A stretch of 64,000 nt of DNA from Microbacterium sp. LWH13-1.2. GTDB taxonomy: Bacteria > Actinomycetota > Actinomycetes > Actinomycetales > Microbacteriaceae. Within the stretch, counting starts at the first letter, position 1, and each line of letters starts with the position of its first letter. The notes beneath the pieces are model-generated. The model was not told the DNA's origin and made no database searches. It saw only the letters and a program-made list of their open reading frames with translations. Made by a program: the position numbers and the translations under genes. The stretch is taken from contig NZ_CP151635.1 of the NCBI RefSeq assembly GCF_038397735.1, forward strand, positions 3,596,001 through 3,660,000, in the 5' to 3' direction. Positions 16,189-24,818 of the stretch are shown here, piece after piece.

Positions 16189-16479
16189 ATGTCAGCTCGG
16201 ATCAGAAAAGCGGCGAAGGCCGTCGCCGGCGTGCGTGCGCGCTCGGCGTCCCGGTCAGGCGGACTCTGGGTCGAGGTCGACCCCGGCTTCCATGTCGGAA
16301 ATGATCGACGCCAGTTCCTCGGCTCCATCGCCGGAACGCCTCTCGAGGGGTTCCGCGCCTTCGGCCCGCAATCGGACTTCCTCGGAATGTTCGACGAGCT
16401 CGATGCGGCGAAGGTCGCTGTGGCCGCGGCTGCATCGAGCGCGGTGACCGCTCCCGAGGTTGAGCCGCAGCTGAACTGA
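16189..16479 (+). CDS. hypothetical protein downstream of DUF7882 gene
   Basis: A 96-residue protein starting 3 bp after the DUF7882 stop, so it is cotranscribed and probably translationally coupled. It has a basic N-terminus (MSARIRKAAKAVAGVRARSAS), a central part with GLWVEVDPGFHVGNDRRQFLG, and an Ala/Val-rich C-terminus. No domain, signal peptide or clear membrane segment is recognised. The tight spacing makes it a plausible functional partner of the DUF7882 protein. Confidence 0.65.
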   Translation: MSARIRKAAKAVAGVRARSASRSGGLWVEVDPGFHVGNDRRQFLGSIAGTPLEGFRAFGPQSDFLGMFDELDAAKVAVAAAASSAVTAPEVEPQLN

Positions 16480-16543
16480 GTCCCCTCGGCTGAGGCTCGG
16501 TGCGATTTCCAGACGATGCCGATGGGCGTGTACGGTCGTTGCT

Positions 16544-17767
16544 ATGACTTCGATCGAATCGATTCGACGACCGGCACCGGATCGGGCTTCCCGACGTGCG
16601 CGCATCGCCGTCTCGGCGCTGTTCCTGACGAACGGCGCGCTGTTCGCCAACATCCTTCCGCGCTACCCCGAGATCAAATCCGCACTCGGTCTCGACAACG
16701 TCGGTTACGGTCTCGCGATCGCGGCGTTCCCCGCCGGAGCGATCGCCGCCGGCCTCCTCGCCGCAGTGCTGATCCGTCGGTTCGGCTCGGCGCGCATCGC
16801 CGTGTTCGGCACGATCGCCACCGGGCTCGGTCTGCTCGCCGCCGCCGTCGCGCCCTCCGGCATCCTCTTCGCCGTCGCGCTGCTGCTCGGCGGAGCGTCC
16901 GATGCGATCACCGACGTCGCGCAGAACGCGCACGGCTTGCGCGTGCAGCGCCGCTACGGACGCTCGATCATCAACTCGTTCCACGCGATCTGGTCGATCG
17001 GCGCGGTGCTCGGCGGCGGAATGGCCGCCGTCGCGATCGCACTGCAGCTGCCCCTCGGCGTGCACCTCGGCATCTCGACCGCGGTATTCGCCGCCGTGGC
17101 GTTCACCGCGCTCTGGTTCGGCCTGCCCGGCCGCGACGAAGAGGCGGATGCCGAGGCCACCGCCGAACCCGTCGAGCTGCAGACCGCGGTGCGCCGCGGC
17201 GTGAGCCCGCGCATCGTGATGATGGTCATCGCCCTCACGCTCATCGCGATGGCGGGTGCGATCGCCGAGGATGCCGGAAACTCGTGGGCCACGCTGTACC
17301 TCAGCGAGTCGCTCGGCGCCGCGGCCGCGATCGCACCGCTCGGCTTCATCGCCCTGGTCGGCGCGCAGTTCATCGGACGGATGCTGGGCGACGGCATGAC
17401 CGACCGCTTCGGCCAGCGGGCGGTCGCCAGGGTCGGCGGTCTGATCGCCGCGGGCGGTATGACCCTCGCCCTGATCTTCCCGAGCGTGCCCGGAACCATC
17501 GCGGGCTTCGCGGCGGTCGGCTTCGGCATCGCGACGCTCATCCCCGCGGCCATGCATGCCGCCGACGAGCTGCCTGGACTGAAGCCGGGCACGGGCCTCA
17601 CGATCGTGTCGTGGCTGCTGCGGCTCGGCTTCCTGCTCTCGCCACCGTTCGTCGGATTCATCGCCGACACCGAGAGCCTCCGGGCGGGGTTGATCGTGGC
17701 GCCGGTCGCGGCACTCGTCGCGGTGCTGCTCGCCGGCGTGCTCGACAAGCGCAAGGTCCGGGAGTAG
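16544..17767 (+). CDS. MFS transporter (YbjJ-like)
   Basis: A 407-residue, twelve-helix MFS protein resembling E. coli YbjJ and fucose-permease-like transporters. SALFLTNGALFANILPRYPEIK in the first helix is typical of this group (FxxxGxxxAxxxxRxPxIK), as is DAITDVAQNAHGLRVQRRYGRSIINSFHAIWSIGAVLGG-type sequence at about residues 121-160. A DRFGQRAVARVGG loop is the second-half motif A. The substrate is unknown. It is monocistronic, with a promoter region of about 60 bp behind the previous unit. Confidence 0.88.
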   Translation: MTSIESIRRPAPDRASRRARIAVSALFLTNGALFANILPRYPEIKSALGLDNVGYGLAIAAFPAGAIAAGLLAAVLIRRFGSARIAVFGTIATGLGLLAAAVAPSGILFAVALLLGGASDAITDVAQNAHGLRVQRRYGRSIINSFHAIWSIGAVLGGGMAAVAIALQLPLGVHLGISTAVFAAVAFTALWFGLPGRDEEADAEATAEPVELQTAVRRGVSPRIVMMVIALTLIAMAGAIAEDAGNSWATLYLSESLGAAAAIAPLGFIALVGAQFIGRMLGDGMTDRFGQRAVARVGGLIAAGGMTLALIFPSVPGTIAGFAAVGFGIATLIPAAMHAADELPGLKPGTGLTIVSWLLRLGFLLSPPFVGFIADTESLRAGLIVAPVAALVAVLLAGVLDKRKVRE

Positions 17768-17855
17768 GGCTTGGGGCCGGCGGCCGAGGAGGTCGACAGA
17801 GGCCTCTAGAGTGGTGCCGAGAGCGTCTTCCCGCAGCGGGCCGCGAGTTTTCGCA

Positions 17856-17922
17856 GTATACGTATTCAATCCTCAAGAATTCCTGGAATATAGGCTTCCC
17901 TAAGTCCGTTGCATACGTATAC
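17856..17922 (+). promoter_or_regulatory. two LacI-type operators ahead of the ABC importer
   Basis: GTATACGTATTC at 17856-17867 and TGCATACGTATAC at 17910-17922 match sites upstream of hisD-like 1, the LacI gene and the SnoaL gene. The downstream copy ends 10 bp before the SBP start codon, so repressor binding there should block transcription or initiation. Confidence 0.65.
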
Positions 17923-17932
17923 CATCAGCGTC

Positions 17933-19240
17933 ATGGGACATATCAAGCATCGGGCACTGCCGGTACTCGCCCTCGCAGCGGTGGGCATGATCGCCCTCTC
18001 CAGCTGCGGCGCCGGGACCCGCACCGACAACGCGAACTCGACAACGGTGTCGTGTGACTACACGGCTCCGGAGGGCAAGACCACGGTCAACGTCCTCGCC
18101 TACAACTCCTCGGCGATCGACCCGTTCACCGACACCATGGTGTCGAGCTGTTCGAACGACGACGTGACGCTGAAGCACGACCCGATCGACTTCGGCGGGC
18201 AGGTGACCAAGACCACGGCGACGCTCGCCGGCGACTCGGGCACCTACGACATCCTCGAAACCTACGGATTCGTCATCCCGGGCTTTGCCGAAGAGAAGAA
18301 GCTCGTTCCGCTGAACGACCTCTGGGACAAGTATGCCGACGACTACGGTCTGGGCGAGATCAGCGAGTCGATGGTGGAGGGCATGTCGTACGACGGCGAC
18401 ATCTACGCCATCCCGATGCAGGCGCAGATGTTCGTCATGGCATACCGCACGGATGTCTTCGACGACCTGGGGCTCGAGGTGCCGACCACCTTCGACGAGA
18501 TGATCTCCGCCGCCGAGGCGATCCAGGCCGAGGGGCTCATGGACTACCCGATCGCGCTGCCGTGGCTCGCGACGAGCGACGTCTCCACCGGTTTCCAGGC
18601 CGCGATGAACTCGCTCGGCGCCGACTTCGTGAACGCCGACGGCGACGTGACGCTCGACGGCCCCGAGGCCAAGCAAGCCGTCGAGGCGATGCTCGCGCTC
18701 AAGCCGTACATGGATCCGCAGGTCACGACCTTCGACCAGCCCAAGGTGCAGCAGCAGATGTTCAACGGCACTGCGGCCATGTCGATCATGTTCTCGGGCC
18801 GGATGATCGACCTGACGCTGCCGGAGAACTCGAAGCTCTCCGACTCGTTCGGCTTCGCGGGGGCGCCCAAGCTCACGACTGACGCCGACTACTCCTACAA
18901 CCGCCTGTCGATCGACGGATGGTCGATTCCGTTCAACACGAAGCTCGACCACGACATGCTCTTCCAGATGATGGCCTCGGCCGTCAGCGAAGACGCGTCG
19001 ACGGCATCCGTTCCGGCGGCCTACCCGGCCCGCGAGGGGATGGTCACCGAAGAGAACTCGCCGTACGGCGCCGCCGCCAACGACTCGATCGCCTCGGCGA
19101 TGCCGCCGATCGTGTCGCCGGTGCTGGCCGACCTGACGAACGAGATCCGCCCGATCCTCGTCGAGATCCTCAACGGCAACGTCTCCGTCGACGACGGGCT
19201 GGCGCAGATGCAGGCAACCGGCGAGTCCTTCGTCGGCTGA
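17933..19240 (+). CDS. ABC transporter substrate-binding lipoprotein (carbohydrate-type, SBP family 1)
   Basis: A 435-residue extracytoplasmic binding protein. The N-terminus is a lipoprotein signal: basic MGHIKHR, hydrophobic core LPVLALAAVGMIA, lipobox LSSC with Cys at about residue 24. The mature part has the SBP_bac_1 layout (YDILETYGFVIPGFAEEKKLVPLNDLWDKY, then IYAIPMQAQMFVMAYRTDVFDDLGLEVP). The start at 17933 is the Met before the signal peptide. It is followed by two permeases with no ATPase gene, so a shared ATPase such as MsiK is likely. The ligand is unknown; two LacI-type operators precede the gene. Confidence 0.9.
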   Translation: MGHIKHRALPVLALAAVGMIALSSCGAGTRTDNANSTTVSCDYTAPEGKTTVNVLAYNSSAIDPFTDTMVSSCSNDDVTLKHDPIDFGGQVTKTTATLAGDSGTYDILETYGFVIPGFAEEKKLVPLNDLWDKYADDYGLGEISESMVEGMSYDGDIYAIPMQAQMFVMAYRTDVFDDLGLEVPTTFDEMISAAEAIQAEGLMDYPIALPWLATSDVSTGFQAAMNSLGADFVNADGDVTLDGPEAKQAVEAMLALKPYMDPQVTTFDQPKVQQQMFNGTAAMSIMFSGRMIDLTLPENSKLSDSFGFAGAPKLTTDADYSYNRLSIDGWSIPFNTKLDHDMLFQMMASAVSEDASTASVPAAYPAREGMVTEENSPYGAAANDSIASAMPPIVSPVLADLTNEIRPILVEILNGNVSVDDGLAQMQATGESFVG

Positions 19241-19260
19241 TCCAGGACCGCCGGTCCGCG

Positions 19261-19292
19261 GCTGTGGCCTGAGCGCGAGTTCAGGCCACAGC
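19261..19292 (+). terminator. intra-operon stem-loop between SBP and permease
   Basis: GCTGTGGCCTGA at 19261-19272 pairs perfectly over 12 bp with TCAGGCCACAGC at 19281-19292 around an 8-nt loop. It lies between the SBP stop and the permease SD. Such hairpins usually stabilise the SBP mRNA or attenuate downstream transcription, so binding protein is made in excess. Confidence 0.6.
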
Positions 19293-19312
19293 TCGTCCAA
19301 GGGAGGACGCTT

Positions 19313-20185
19313 ATGAAGACACGCGAGTTCTGGTTGCTCTTCGCACCGAGCCTGCTGGTGATGGGGGCGCTCCTCGTGCTCCCCCTGGTGCGCACGGTGC
19401 AGTGGAGCTTCGAGCAGGTCCGCTACGGCTCACCCGGATCGTTCGTCGGGCTCGACAACTTCGTCTACGCGCTGACTGATCCGCGCTTCCACCGGGCGGT
19501 CGCCTTCACCGTGATCGTCACGGTCATCACGACCGTGATCCTGCTCGTGTTCGGGTACATCATCGCGACAGGCGTCAACAGGATCACGACGTCCCGTCCG
19601 CTGGTACTCGGCATCCTGCTCGTCTCGTATGTGCTGCCCAACCTCGTGGGGGCTGTGGCGTTCTCGTGGCTGTTCGACGACAGCTTCGGCGGCGTCGTCA
19701 ACCGGTTCATCGGGTTGATGGGCGGCACCCAGGTGCTCTGGTTCACCGACCAGGTTCCCAACGCGATCCTCGTGATCGCGAACACTGTCTGGTCGATGCT
19801 CCCGTTCGCGATGCTGATCATCCTGGCGGGGCTGCAGGGGGTGCCGAACGAACTGAAGGAAGCCGCGAAGATCGACGGAGCGAACGCCTTCCAGACCCAC
19901 ATCAGCGTGATCATCCCGACCATTCGCGGGGTGCTCGGGTTCGTGACGCTGATCACGATCATGGACGTACTGAGGATGTTCGACAACCTGATCCCCCTGT
20001 CGCCGCAGGCGCAGTCGATCGGCAACGAGTCGATCATGCTCTACGTCTACTCGGTCGCCTTCGCCGACGGCGCACAGAACCTCGGCCTCGGCAGCGCGAT
20101 CAACGTGCTCACCATCGTCCTCATCCTCATCATGCTGATCCCGTTCATCCGGGGCATCTTCAAGGAAGCGAAGGCAGAACGATGA
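19313..20185 (+). CDS. ABC transporter permease (MalF/UgpA type)
   Basis: A 290-residue permease with six predicted membrane segments. The EAA loop that contacts the ATPase is NELKEAAKIDGANAFQTHISVIIP at about residues 180-203. It belongs to the carbohydrate uptake transporter-1 type. GGGAGG lies 9 bp before the ATG. Its stop overlaps the start of the second permease by 4 bp (ATGA), so the two subunits are translationally coupled and probably form a heterodimer. Confidence 0.92.
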   Translation: MKTREFWLLFAPSLLVMGALLVLPLVRTVQWSFEQVRYGSPGSFVGLDNFVYALTDPRFHRAVAFTVIVTVITTVILLVFGYIIATGVNRITTSRPLVLGILLVSYVLPNLVGAVAFSWLFDDSFGGVVNRFIGLMGGTQVLWFTDQVPNAILVIANTVWSMLPFAMLIILAGLQGVPNELKEAAKIDGANAFQTHISVIIPTIRGVLGFVTLITIMDVLRMFDNLIPLSPQAQSIGNESIMLYVYSVAFADGAQNLGLGSAINVLTIVLILIMLIPFIRGIFKEAKAER

Positions 20186-21090
20186 GCCTCACGACCTCCG
20201 AGCTCTCCGACTCCGAGCTCTCCACCCGGGCGATCATCACCAGCGGCGCATCGAAGCGCAAGCGGCGCGGACCGAACCGCCCCCCGGTCGTCACCGGACT
20301 GCTGCTCGGCATCCTCTGCATCGTGATGCTCAGCCCGTTCATCTGGATGGCGCTGTCGGTCACGAAGCCCACAGACGTCGCGTTCTCGAACCCGCCGGTG
20401 TTCTGGGACTACGAGCCCACGCTGCAGGCCTTCGTCAACCTGTGGGAGACGACCTACTTCGCGGACTACCTCGTCAACACCCTCGTGGTCGCCGTCGTCT
20501 CGACCGTGCTCGCGCTGGTCATCGGCATCCCCGCGGCGTACGCGCTCTCGAGGTTCCCGAGCTATGTTTCGGCGCTGCTGCTGGTGCTCGCCCTGATCTT
20601 CCGGGCGCTCCCGCGCTTCTCGGTCGTGCTGCCGATGTACGACATCAGCAGGGCGCTCGGCATCTACGACACGACGTTCGCGTTGGCGATCGCCCTCGTC
20701 GCGATCAACCAGCCGTTCACGATCTGGCTGCTGCGCAACTTCTTCGCCGAGATCCCCCGGGAGCTCGACGAGGCCGCCATGATCGACGGATGCACCAGGA
20801 TCGGGATGCTGCGCAGGGTGATGATCCCGCTGATGGGCCCCGGCATCCTGACGGCCGGTATCTTCGTCTTCCTGTTCGCGTTCCAGGAGTACCTCACGGC
20901 GCTCGTGCTCACCGACACCTCGTCGAAGACCGTGCCGGTGTTCATCGCCACCCAGCTCGGGCAGACCCTGCCGATGCTGCAACAGGCGGGAGCCGCATCC
21001 ATGCTGCTCACGATCCCGGTGTTCGTGATCGCGTTCATCGCGCAGAAGTACCTCGTCGCCGGCCTCAGCGACGGCGCTGTGAAGGGCTGA
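20182..21090 (+). CDS. ABC transporter permease (MalG/UgpE type)
   Basis: A 302-residue partner permease with about 40 cytoplasmic N-terminal residues (Ser/Thr-rich, then KRKRRGPNRPP) before six membrane segments. The EAA loop is RELDEAAMIDGCTRIGMLRRVMIP at about residues 193-216. The C-terminal QKYLVAGLSDGAVKG ending is typical for MalG-like subunits. The start overlaps the previous stop (ATGA), and the alpha/beta hydrolase ATG follows 1 bp after its stop, so the four genes form one operon. Confidence 0.92.
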   Translation: MSLTTSELSDSELSTRAIITSGASKRKRRGPNRPPVVTGLLLGILCIVMLSPFIWMALSVTKPTDVAFSNPPVFWDYEPTLQAFVNLWETTYFADYLVNTLVVAVVSTVLALVIGIPAAYALSRFPSYVSALLLVLALIFRALPRFSVVLPMYDISRALGIYDTTFALAIALVAINQPFTIWLLRNFFAEIPRELDEAAMIDGCTRIGMLRRVMIPLMGPGILTAGIFVFLFAFQEYLTALVLTDTSSKTVPVFIATQLGQTLPMLQQAGAASMLLTIPVFVIAFIAQKYLVAGLSDGAVKG

Positions 21091-21091
21091 C

Positions 21092-21802
21092 ATGGCGGTC
21101 GCGGTGCCGCCGCTCGTGCTGCTGGCCGGCATGAACTGCACCGCCGATCTATGGGAGGACGGCGGTTTCGGAGGGGGAGCAGGTGGGGCGATCCGGCCGG
21201 TGCTGGATCGCCCCACCGTCTCGGGGCAGGTCGATGCGCTGCTCGACGAGCTGCCCGATTCGTTCATCGTGGTCGGGCACTCGCTCGGCGGCATCGTCGG
21301 CATGGCGCTCGCGCTCGCCGCTTCGACGCGTGTCGCGGGGCTCTGCCTCGTGTCGACCAACGCCAAGGCGCCGACCGATGCGCAGCGCTCCGGCTGGACG
21401 AGCTGGCTGGATGCTCTCGAAGGTGGTGCTGAGCCGCGAGCGCTGCAGGACAGCATCCTCCAGCCTCTGCTCGGAGAGAACGTCGTGCGAGATCGTCCCG
21501 ACCTCGTGGAGCGCACGCTGCGCATGGGCGAGGAGACCGGGGCCGAGCGGCTGCGGGCTCAGCTGCGGATGCAGCTCACACGCGCCGATCTGCTGTCGCG
21601 ACTCGGCGGACTGACCATGCCGACGCTCGTCGTCTCAGGACTCGACGACGTCATCTGCCCGCCGCGCTTCCACACCGAGATCGTGTCGGCGATGCCGGAC
21701 GCACGGCTCGTGTCTCTGGATGCCGGCCACCTGCTGCCGCTCGAGAGGCCGCGGGAATTCGGTGGACTCGTGCGGTCGTGGCGCTCGCACCTCCGCATCT
21801 GA
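21092..21802 (+). CDS. alpha/beta-fold hydrolase
   Basis: A 236-residue cytoplasmic hydrolase. The nucleophile elbow is GHSLGG with Ser64, the acid is Asp185 or Asp186 in SGLDDVICPP, and the base is His213 in DAGHLLPLERP, a complete catalytic triad. The lid domain is short. Related enzymes cleave esters or lactones. Because it follows the importer permeases by 1 bp, it probably acts on the imported compound as an esterase or lactonase; this is an inference from context. There is no secretion signal. Confidence 0.85.
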   Translation: MAVAVPPLVLLAGMNCTADLWEDGGFGGGAGGAIRPVLDRPTVSGQVDALLDELPDSFIVVGHSLGGIVGMALALAASTRVAGLCLVSTNAKAPTDAQRSGWTSWLDALEGGAEPRALQDSILQPLLGENVVRDRPDLVERTLRMGEETGAERLRAQLRMQLTRADLLSRLGGLTMPTLVVSGLDDVICPPRFHTEIVSAMPDARLVSLDAGHLLPLERPREFGGLVRSWRSHLRI

Positions 21803-21891
21803 GCCGACAGACGCTCGGGCGCCGTCGCGCGGCCTCCCGAAGGGTCGGGATGGAGCCGCGAGGCCCGAAGGGTGGGGATGCGGCGGCGGGC

Positions 21892-22632
21892 TCAGCGCTC
21901 GGGCGTCGCCAGGCCGCGCAGATGCGCCATGAGCGACGATGCGAGGTTGTAGACCACGAGGTCGGCGCCGTCGGCGAACGCCGCGCTCGCCGCATCCCGG
22001 GTGCCGACGATGTCCATGCGCAGCGAACCGGCCCGTGCGAGAGCAGAGTGCACCGCGGCGATCGCCTCGGGCACCGGCTGATCGTCGGGGCCGGAGCTGG
22101 CGGCGAGATCGGCGGGCCCGACCATGATGCCGTCGAGTCGCGGCACCGCGACGATGTCGTCGACGTTCGCGACCCCGCCCGGAGACTCGACCATGCCGAG
22201 CACGAGCGTGTTGTCGAGCCACCACTCGCGGTGGTCGGCGGGGTCGACCAGACCGAAGCGCCCTGCCCGGCTGTACGTCGCGAAACCACGCGACCCGACC
22301 GGGGGATACATCGCCGCGGCGACCAGCGCCTCGGCATCCGCAGTCGTGTCGAGGTGCGGAGCCAGGATGCCCTCGGCTCCCTGATCGAGCACCCGGAGGA
22401 TCTGACCCCGATCGCCCTCGCCGACGCGCACGATGACCGGTACGTCGTGCACCTGCGCGAGCGCGATGTGCTGGCGCAACGCGACGAGGTCGGCCGGCCC
22501 GTGCTCGCAGTCGATCAGGACGAAGTCGAACTCGGCGACGGCGAGCATCTCGACGAGCTCTTCCGACGGCATGCGCAGCAGCGCGCCGATCAGCTTCTCG
22601 CCGGCGAGCGCGCGGGCGCGCAGCGACGGCAT
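21892..22632 (-). CDS. HpcH/HpaI family aldolase
   Basis: A 246-residue class II pyruvate-type aldolase. Visible motifs are FDFVLIDCEHGP (residues 36-46), Arg69 of VIVRVG, the phosphate or carboxylate loop MYPPVGSRGFA, metal-binding Glu in GMVESPGGVANVDDI, and IMVGPADLAAS with the second metal ligand Asp. Family members cleave 4-hydroxy-2-oxoacids to pyruvate plus an aldehyde or glyoxylate. It is the last gene of the hisD-like, SDR, aldolase operon, with TGATG overlap to the SDR, which suggests it performs the final carbon-carbon cleavage. Confidence 0.88.
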   Translation of the reverse strand: MPSLRARALAGEKLIGALLRMPSEELVEMLAVAEFDFVLIDCEHGPADLVALRQHIALAQVHDVPVIVRVGEGDRGQILRVLDQGAEGILAPHLDTTADAEALVAAAMYPPVGSRGFATYSRAGRFGLVDPADHREWWLDNTLVLGMVESPGGVANVDDIVAVPRLDGIMVGPADLAASSGPDDQPVPEAIAAVHSALARAGSLRMDIVGTRDAASAAFADGADLVVYNLASSLMAHLRGLATPER

Positions 22633-23390
22633 CAAGCCACCATCCCGGCCGAGAGGTCGATGTCGGCGCCGCACATGCCCGGCATCGCGAGCATCGCGAT
22701 GACCGCGGCGCCGACCTCCTGCTCCGTCACCATGCGACCGAGGGCTGCACGAGAGACGAACGCCTGCTCCGCGTCGTCGATGCTGGTGCCCGATCTCTCG
22801 GCCTCGAGGCGGAAGTTGCGCTCCATGCGCGGTCCCTGCACCGGCCCCGGTGACAGTGAGTTCACGCGCACTCCGGCTGGACCGACCTCGAACGCGAGGG
22901 TCGAGGTGAGTCCGATCACGGCCATCTTCGAGGCGCAGTACGGGGTGCGGTGCGCGAGCGGTCGCTTGCCCGAGACGGATGCGACGTTGATGACGTCGCC
23001 GTCTCCGCGCTCGACCATGCCGGGCAGCAGCGCCTTGCAGAGCAGGAATGTGCCCCGCACGTTCACGGCGAACACCTCGTCCCAGTCCGCGGCATCGATG
23101 TCGGTGAGAGCCGCGACAGGGCCGGGGACGCCGGCGTTGTTCACCAGGATCGACACCTCGGTGCCGACGAGCTGTTCGTGCAGCGCATCGACGGATGCCG
23201 CGTCGGCCACGTCGCACGTGAGGGCGCGAGCACGCGAGCCCAGCTCGGCGACGACGCGGTCGAGCTTCTCGGCATCCCTCCCGACGACGACCACCTGCGC
23301 GCCGGCGGCGTGCAGCGCCCGGGCGATGGCCGCCCCGAGTCCGCTGCCGCCGCCGGTGACCACCGCAGTGCGACCGGCGAGGTCGGTCAT
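22632..23390 (-). CDS. SDR family oxidoreductase
   Basis: A 252-residue classical SDR. TGGGSGLG at residues 12-19 binds the nucleotide, NNAG is at 84-87, and the catalytic residues are Ser138, Tyr151 and Lys155. The acidic-poor GRDAEK after beta-2 does not decide NAD against NADP. The start (ATG 23390) overlaps the hisD-like stop by 4 bp. In the pathway it could oxidise or reduce a hydroxyl or carbonyl next to that acted on by the hisD-like enzyme. The exact substrate is unknown. Confidence 0.88.
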   Translation of the reverse strand: MTDLAGRTAVVTGGGSGLGAAIARALHAAGAQVVVVGRDAEKLDRVVAELGSRARALTCDVADAASVDALHEQLVGTEVSILVNNAGVPGPVAALTDIDAADWDEVFAVNVRGTFLLCKALLPGMVERGDGDVINVASVSGKRPLAHRTPYCASKMAVIGLTSTLAFEVGPAGVRVNSLSPGPVQGPRMERNFRLEAERSGTSIDDAEQAFVSRAALGRMVTEQEVGAAVIAMLAMPGMCGADIDLSAGMVA

Positions 23391-24718
23391 CGCGCCGCCG
23401 CGCCGACCGCCGCGTGGCTCTCGTCGATCCACGCGAACTCGGTGCCGGCATGACGCCAGGCACGGGCGTCACCCGAGCGGGCGTGGCCCTCGAACAGCTC
23501 GACCCGGGCAGCGCGCCCGCAGACGGCGCCGAGCTCGGCCGACGACTCGGTGTTCTGCACTTCCTGATACGTCACGGTGCGCAGATACTTGCCGACCCAG
23601 AGCCCGCCCGTGTACCGGGCAGCGCCGAGCGTCGGCAGCACGTGGTTGGTGCCGATCACCTTGTCGCCGTAGGAGACGCAGGTGTTCTCGCCGAGGAACA
23701 GCGCGCCGTAGTCGTGCATCTTCGTCAGAGCCTCGCGAGGGTTCTGGGTGAAGATCTGCACGTGCTCGAAGGCAAAGTCGTCGGCGATCCGATAGGCCTC
23801 GTCGAGGTCGTCGGCGACGATCACCTGACCCCAGTCGCGCCAGGCCGGACCCGCGTAGTCGCGCGTGGGCATGCCGGGAAGGATCTTCTCGATCCAGTCC
23901 ATGACCTCTTCGGCCAGCGCCTGCGACGTCGTGACGAGCACGGCGGGCGAGTCGGGTCCGTGCTCGGCCTGAGAGAGCAGGTCGACCGCGGTGAAGAACG
24001 GGTCGGCGTGCTCGTCGGCGACGATGAGGATCTCGGTGGGGCCGGCGAACAGGTCGATGCCGACCTCGCCGAACAGCTGGCGCTTGGCCTCGGCGACGTA
24101 GGCGTTGCCGGGCCCGGCGATCATGTTGACGGGCTCGATCGAGTCGGTGCCCACGGCCATCGCGGCCACGGCCTGCACTCCGCCGAGGATGTAGATCTCG
24201 TCGGCGCCGGCCATCTTCATCGCGGCCACGGTCGCCGCGGGGATCTCGCCGCGGATCGGCGGGGTGCACGCGACGACCCGAGGGACCCCCGCCACCTTGG
24301 CCGTGATGATCGTCATGTGCGCGGACGCCGTCAGCGGGTACTTGCCTCCGGGGATGTATGCCCCCGCAGCCTGCACGGGCACGTGCTTCTGGCCGAGGAA
24401 CACCCCCGGAAGGGTCTCGACCTCGATGTCGACCAGTGAATCGCGCTGCGCCTGCGCGAAACGGCGCACCTGGCTCTGCACGAACTCGATGTCGGTGATC
24501 ACCTGTGCATCGAGCGTGCCGATGATCTCCGTGATCTCCTCATCGGAGAGTCGGTACGAGTCGCGACTCCAGTTGTCGAACTGCTCGGCATACCGACGCA
24601 CGGCGACGTCGCCGTTCTCGCGGATGTCGCCGATGATTCCCCTCACCCGCTCGGCGACGTCCTGCTGAGCGGTGTCCGCGAACGTCTTCGTCGGCGCGGT
24701 CTTGAGATGCAGGGGCAT
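23387..24718 (-). CDS. histidinol-dehydrogenase-like enzyme (HpsN-like sulfopropanediol dehydrogenase candidate)
   Basis: A 443-residue zinc- and NAD-dependent dehydrogenase of the HisD fold. The catalytic Glu-His pair is in AFEHVQIF, and the zinc ligands Gln and His are in SQAEHGPDSPAV with Asp in SYGDKVIGTNHVLPT. Stretches such as AGAYIPGGKYPLTASAHM and FGEVGIDLFAGPTEI resemble HpsN, which oxidises (R)-2,3-dihydroxypropanesulfonate to sulfolactate in two NAD-dependent steps, more than biosynthetic HisD. It is not in a his operon. It leads an operon with an SDR and an aldolase, and two LacI-type operators precede it. The substrate remains open. Confidence 0.82.
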   Translation of the reverse strand: MPLHLKTAPTKTFADTAQQDVAERVRGIIGDIRENGDVAVRRYAEQFDNWSRDSYRLSDEEITEIIGTLDAQVITDIEFVQSQVRRFAQAQRDSLVDIEVETLPGVFLGQKHVPVQAAGAYIPGGKYPLTASAHMTIITAKVAGVPRVVACTPPIRGEIPAATVAAMKMAGADEIYILGGVQAVAAMAVGTDSIEPVNMIAGPGNAYVAEAKRQLFGEVGIDLFAGPTEILIVADEHADPFFTAVDLLSQAEHGPDSPAVLVTTSQALAEEVMDWIEKILPGMPTRDYAGPAWRDWGQVIVADDLDEAYRIADDFAFEHVQIFTQNPREALTKMHDYGALFLGENTCVSYGDKVIGTNHVLPTLGAARYTGGLWVGKYLRTVTYQEVQNTESSAELGAVCGRAARVELFEGHARSGDARAWRHAGTEFAWIDESHAAVGAAAR

Positions 24719-24733
24719 GGCCCTTCCTTCCGT

Positions 24734-24769
24734 TGCATACGTATGTGCTGATTATGACCGCGTATGCAT
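24734..24769. promoter_or_regulatory. paired LacI-type operators in the divergent promoter
   Basis: TGCATACGTATGT at 24734-24746, with the 10-bp palindrome CATACGTATG, and TGCATACGCGG on the minus strand at 24758-24768 lie between the hisD-like operon and the lacI gene. They should allow the repressor to control both its own gene and the catabolic operon. Confidence 0.7.
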
Positions 24770-24818
24770 TCGGGCGTCAAGAGCAGTAGAATCCGTGAGA
24801 TCGAGGGGGAGGCGCCAG

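Noticed and set aside
21892..23472. 526-residue minus-strand frame that looks like one protein
   Set aside because: Only its last 246 residues are real (HpcH aldolase); the front is the wrong frame of the SDR gene, and TGATG marks the true start.
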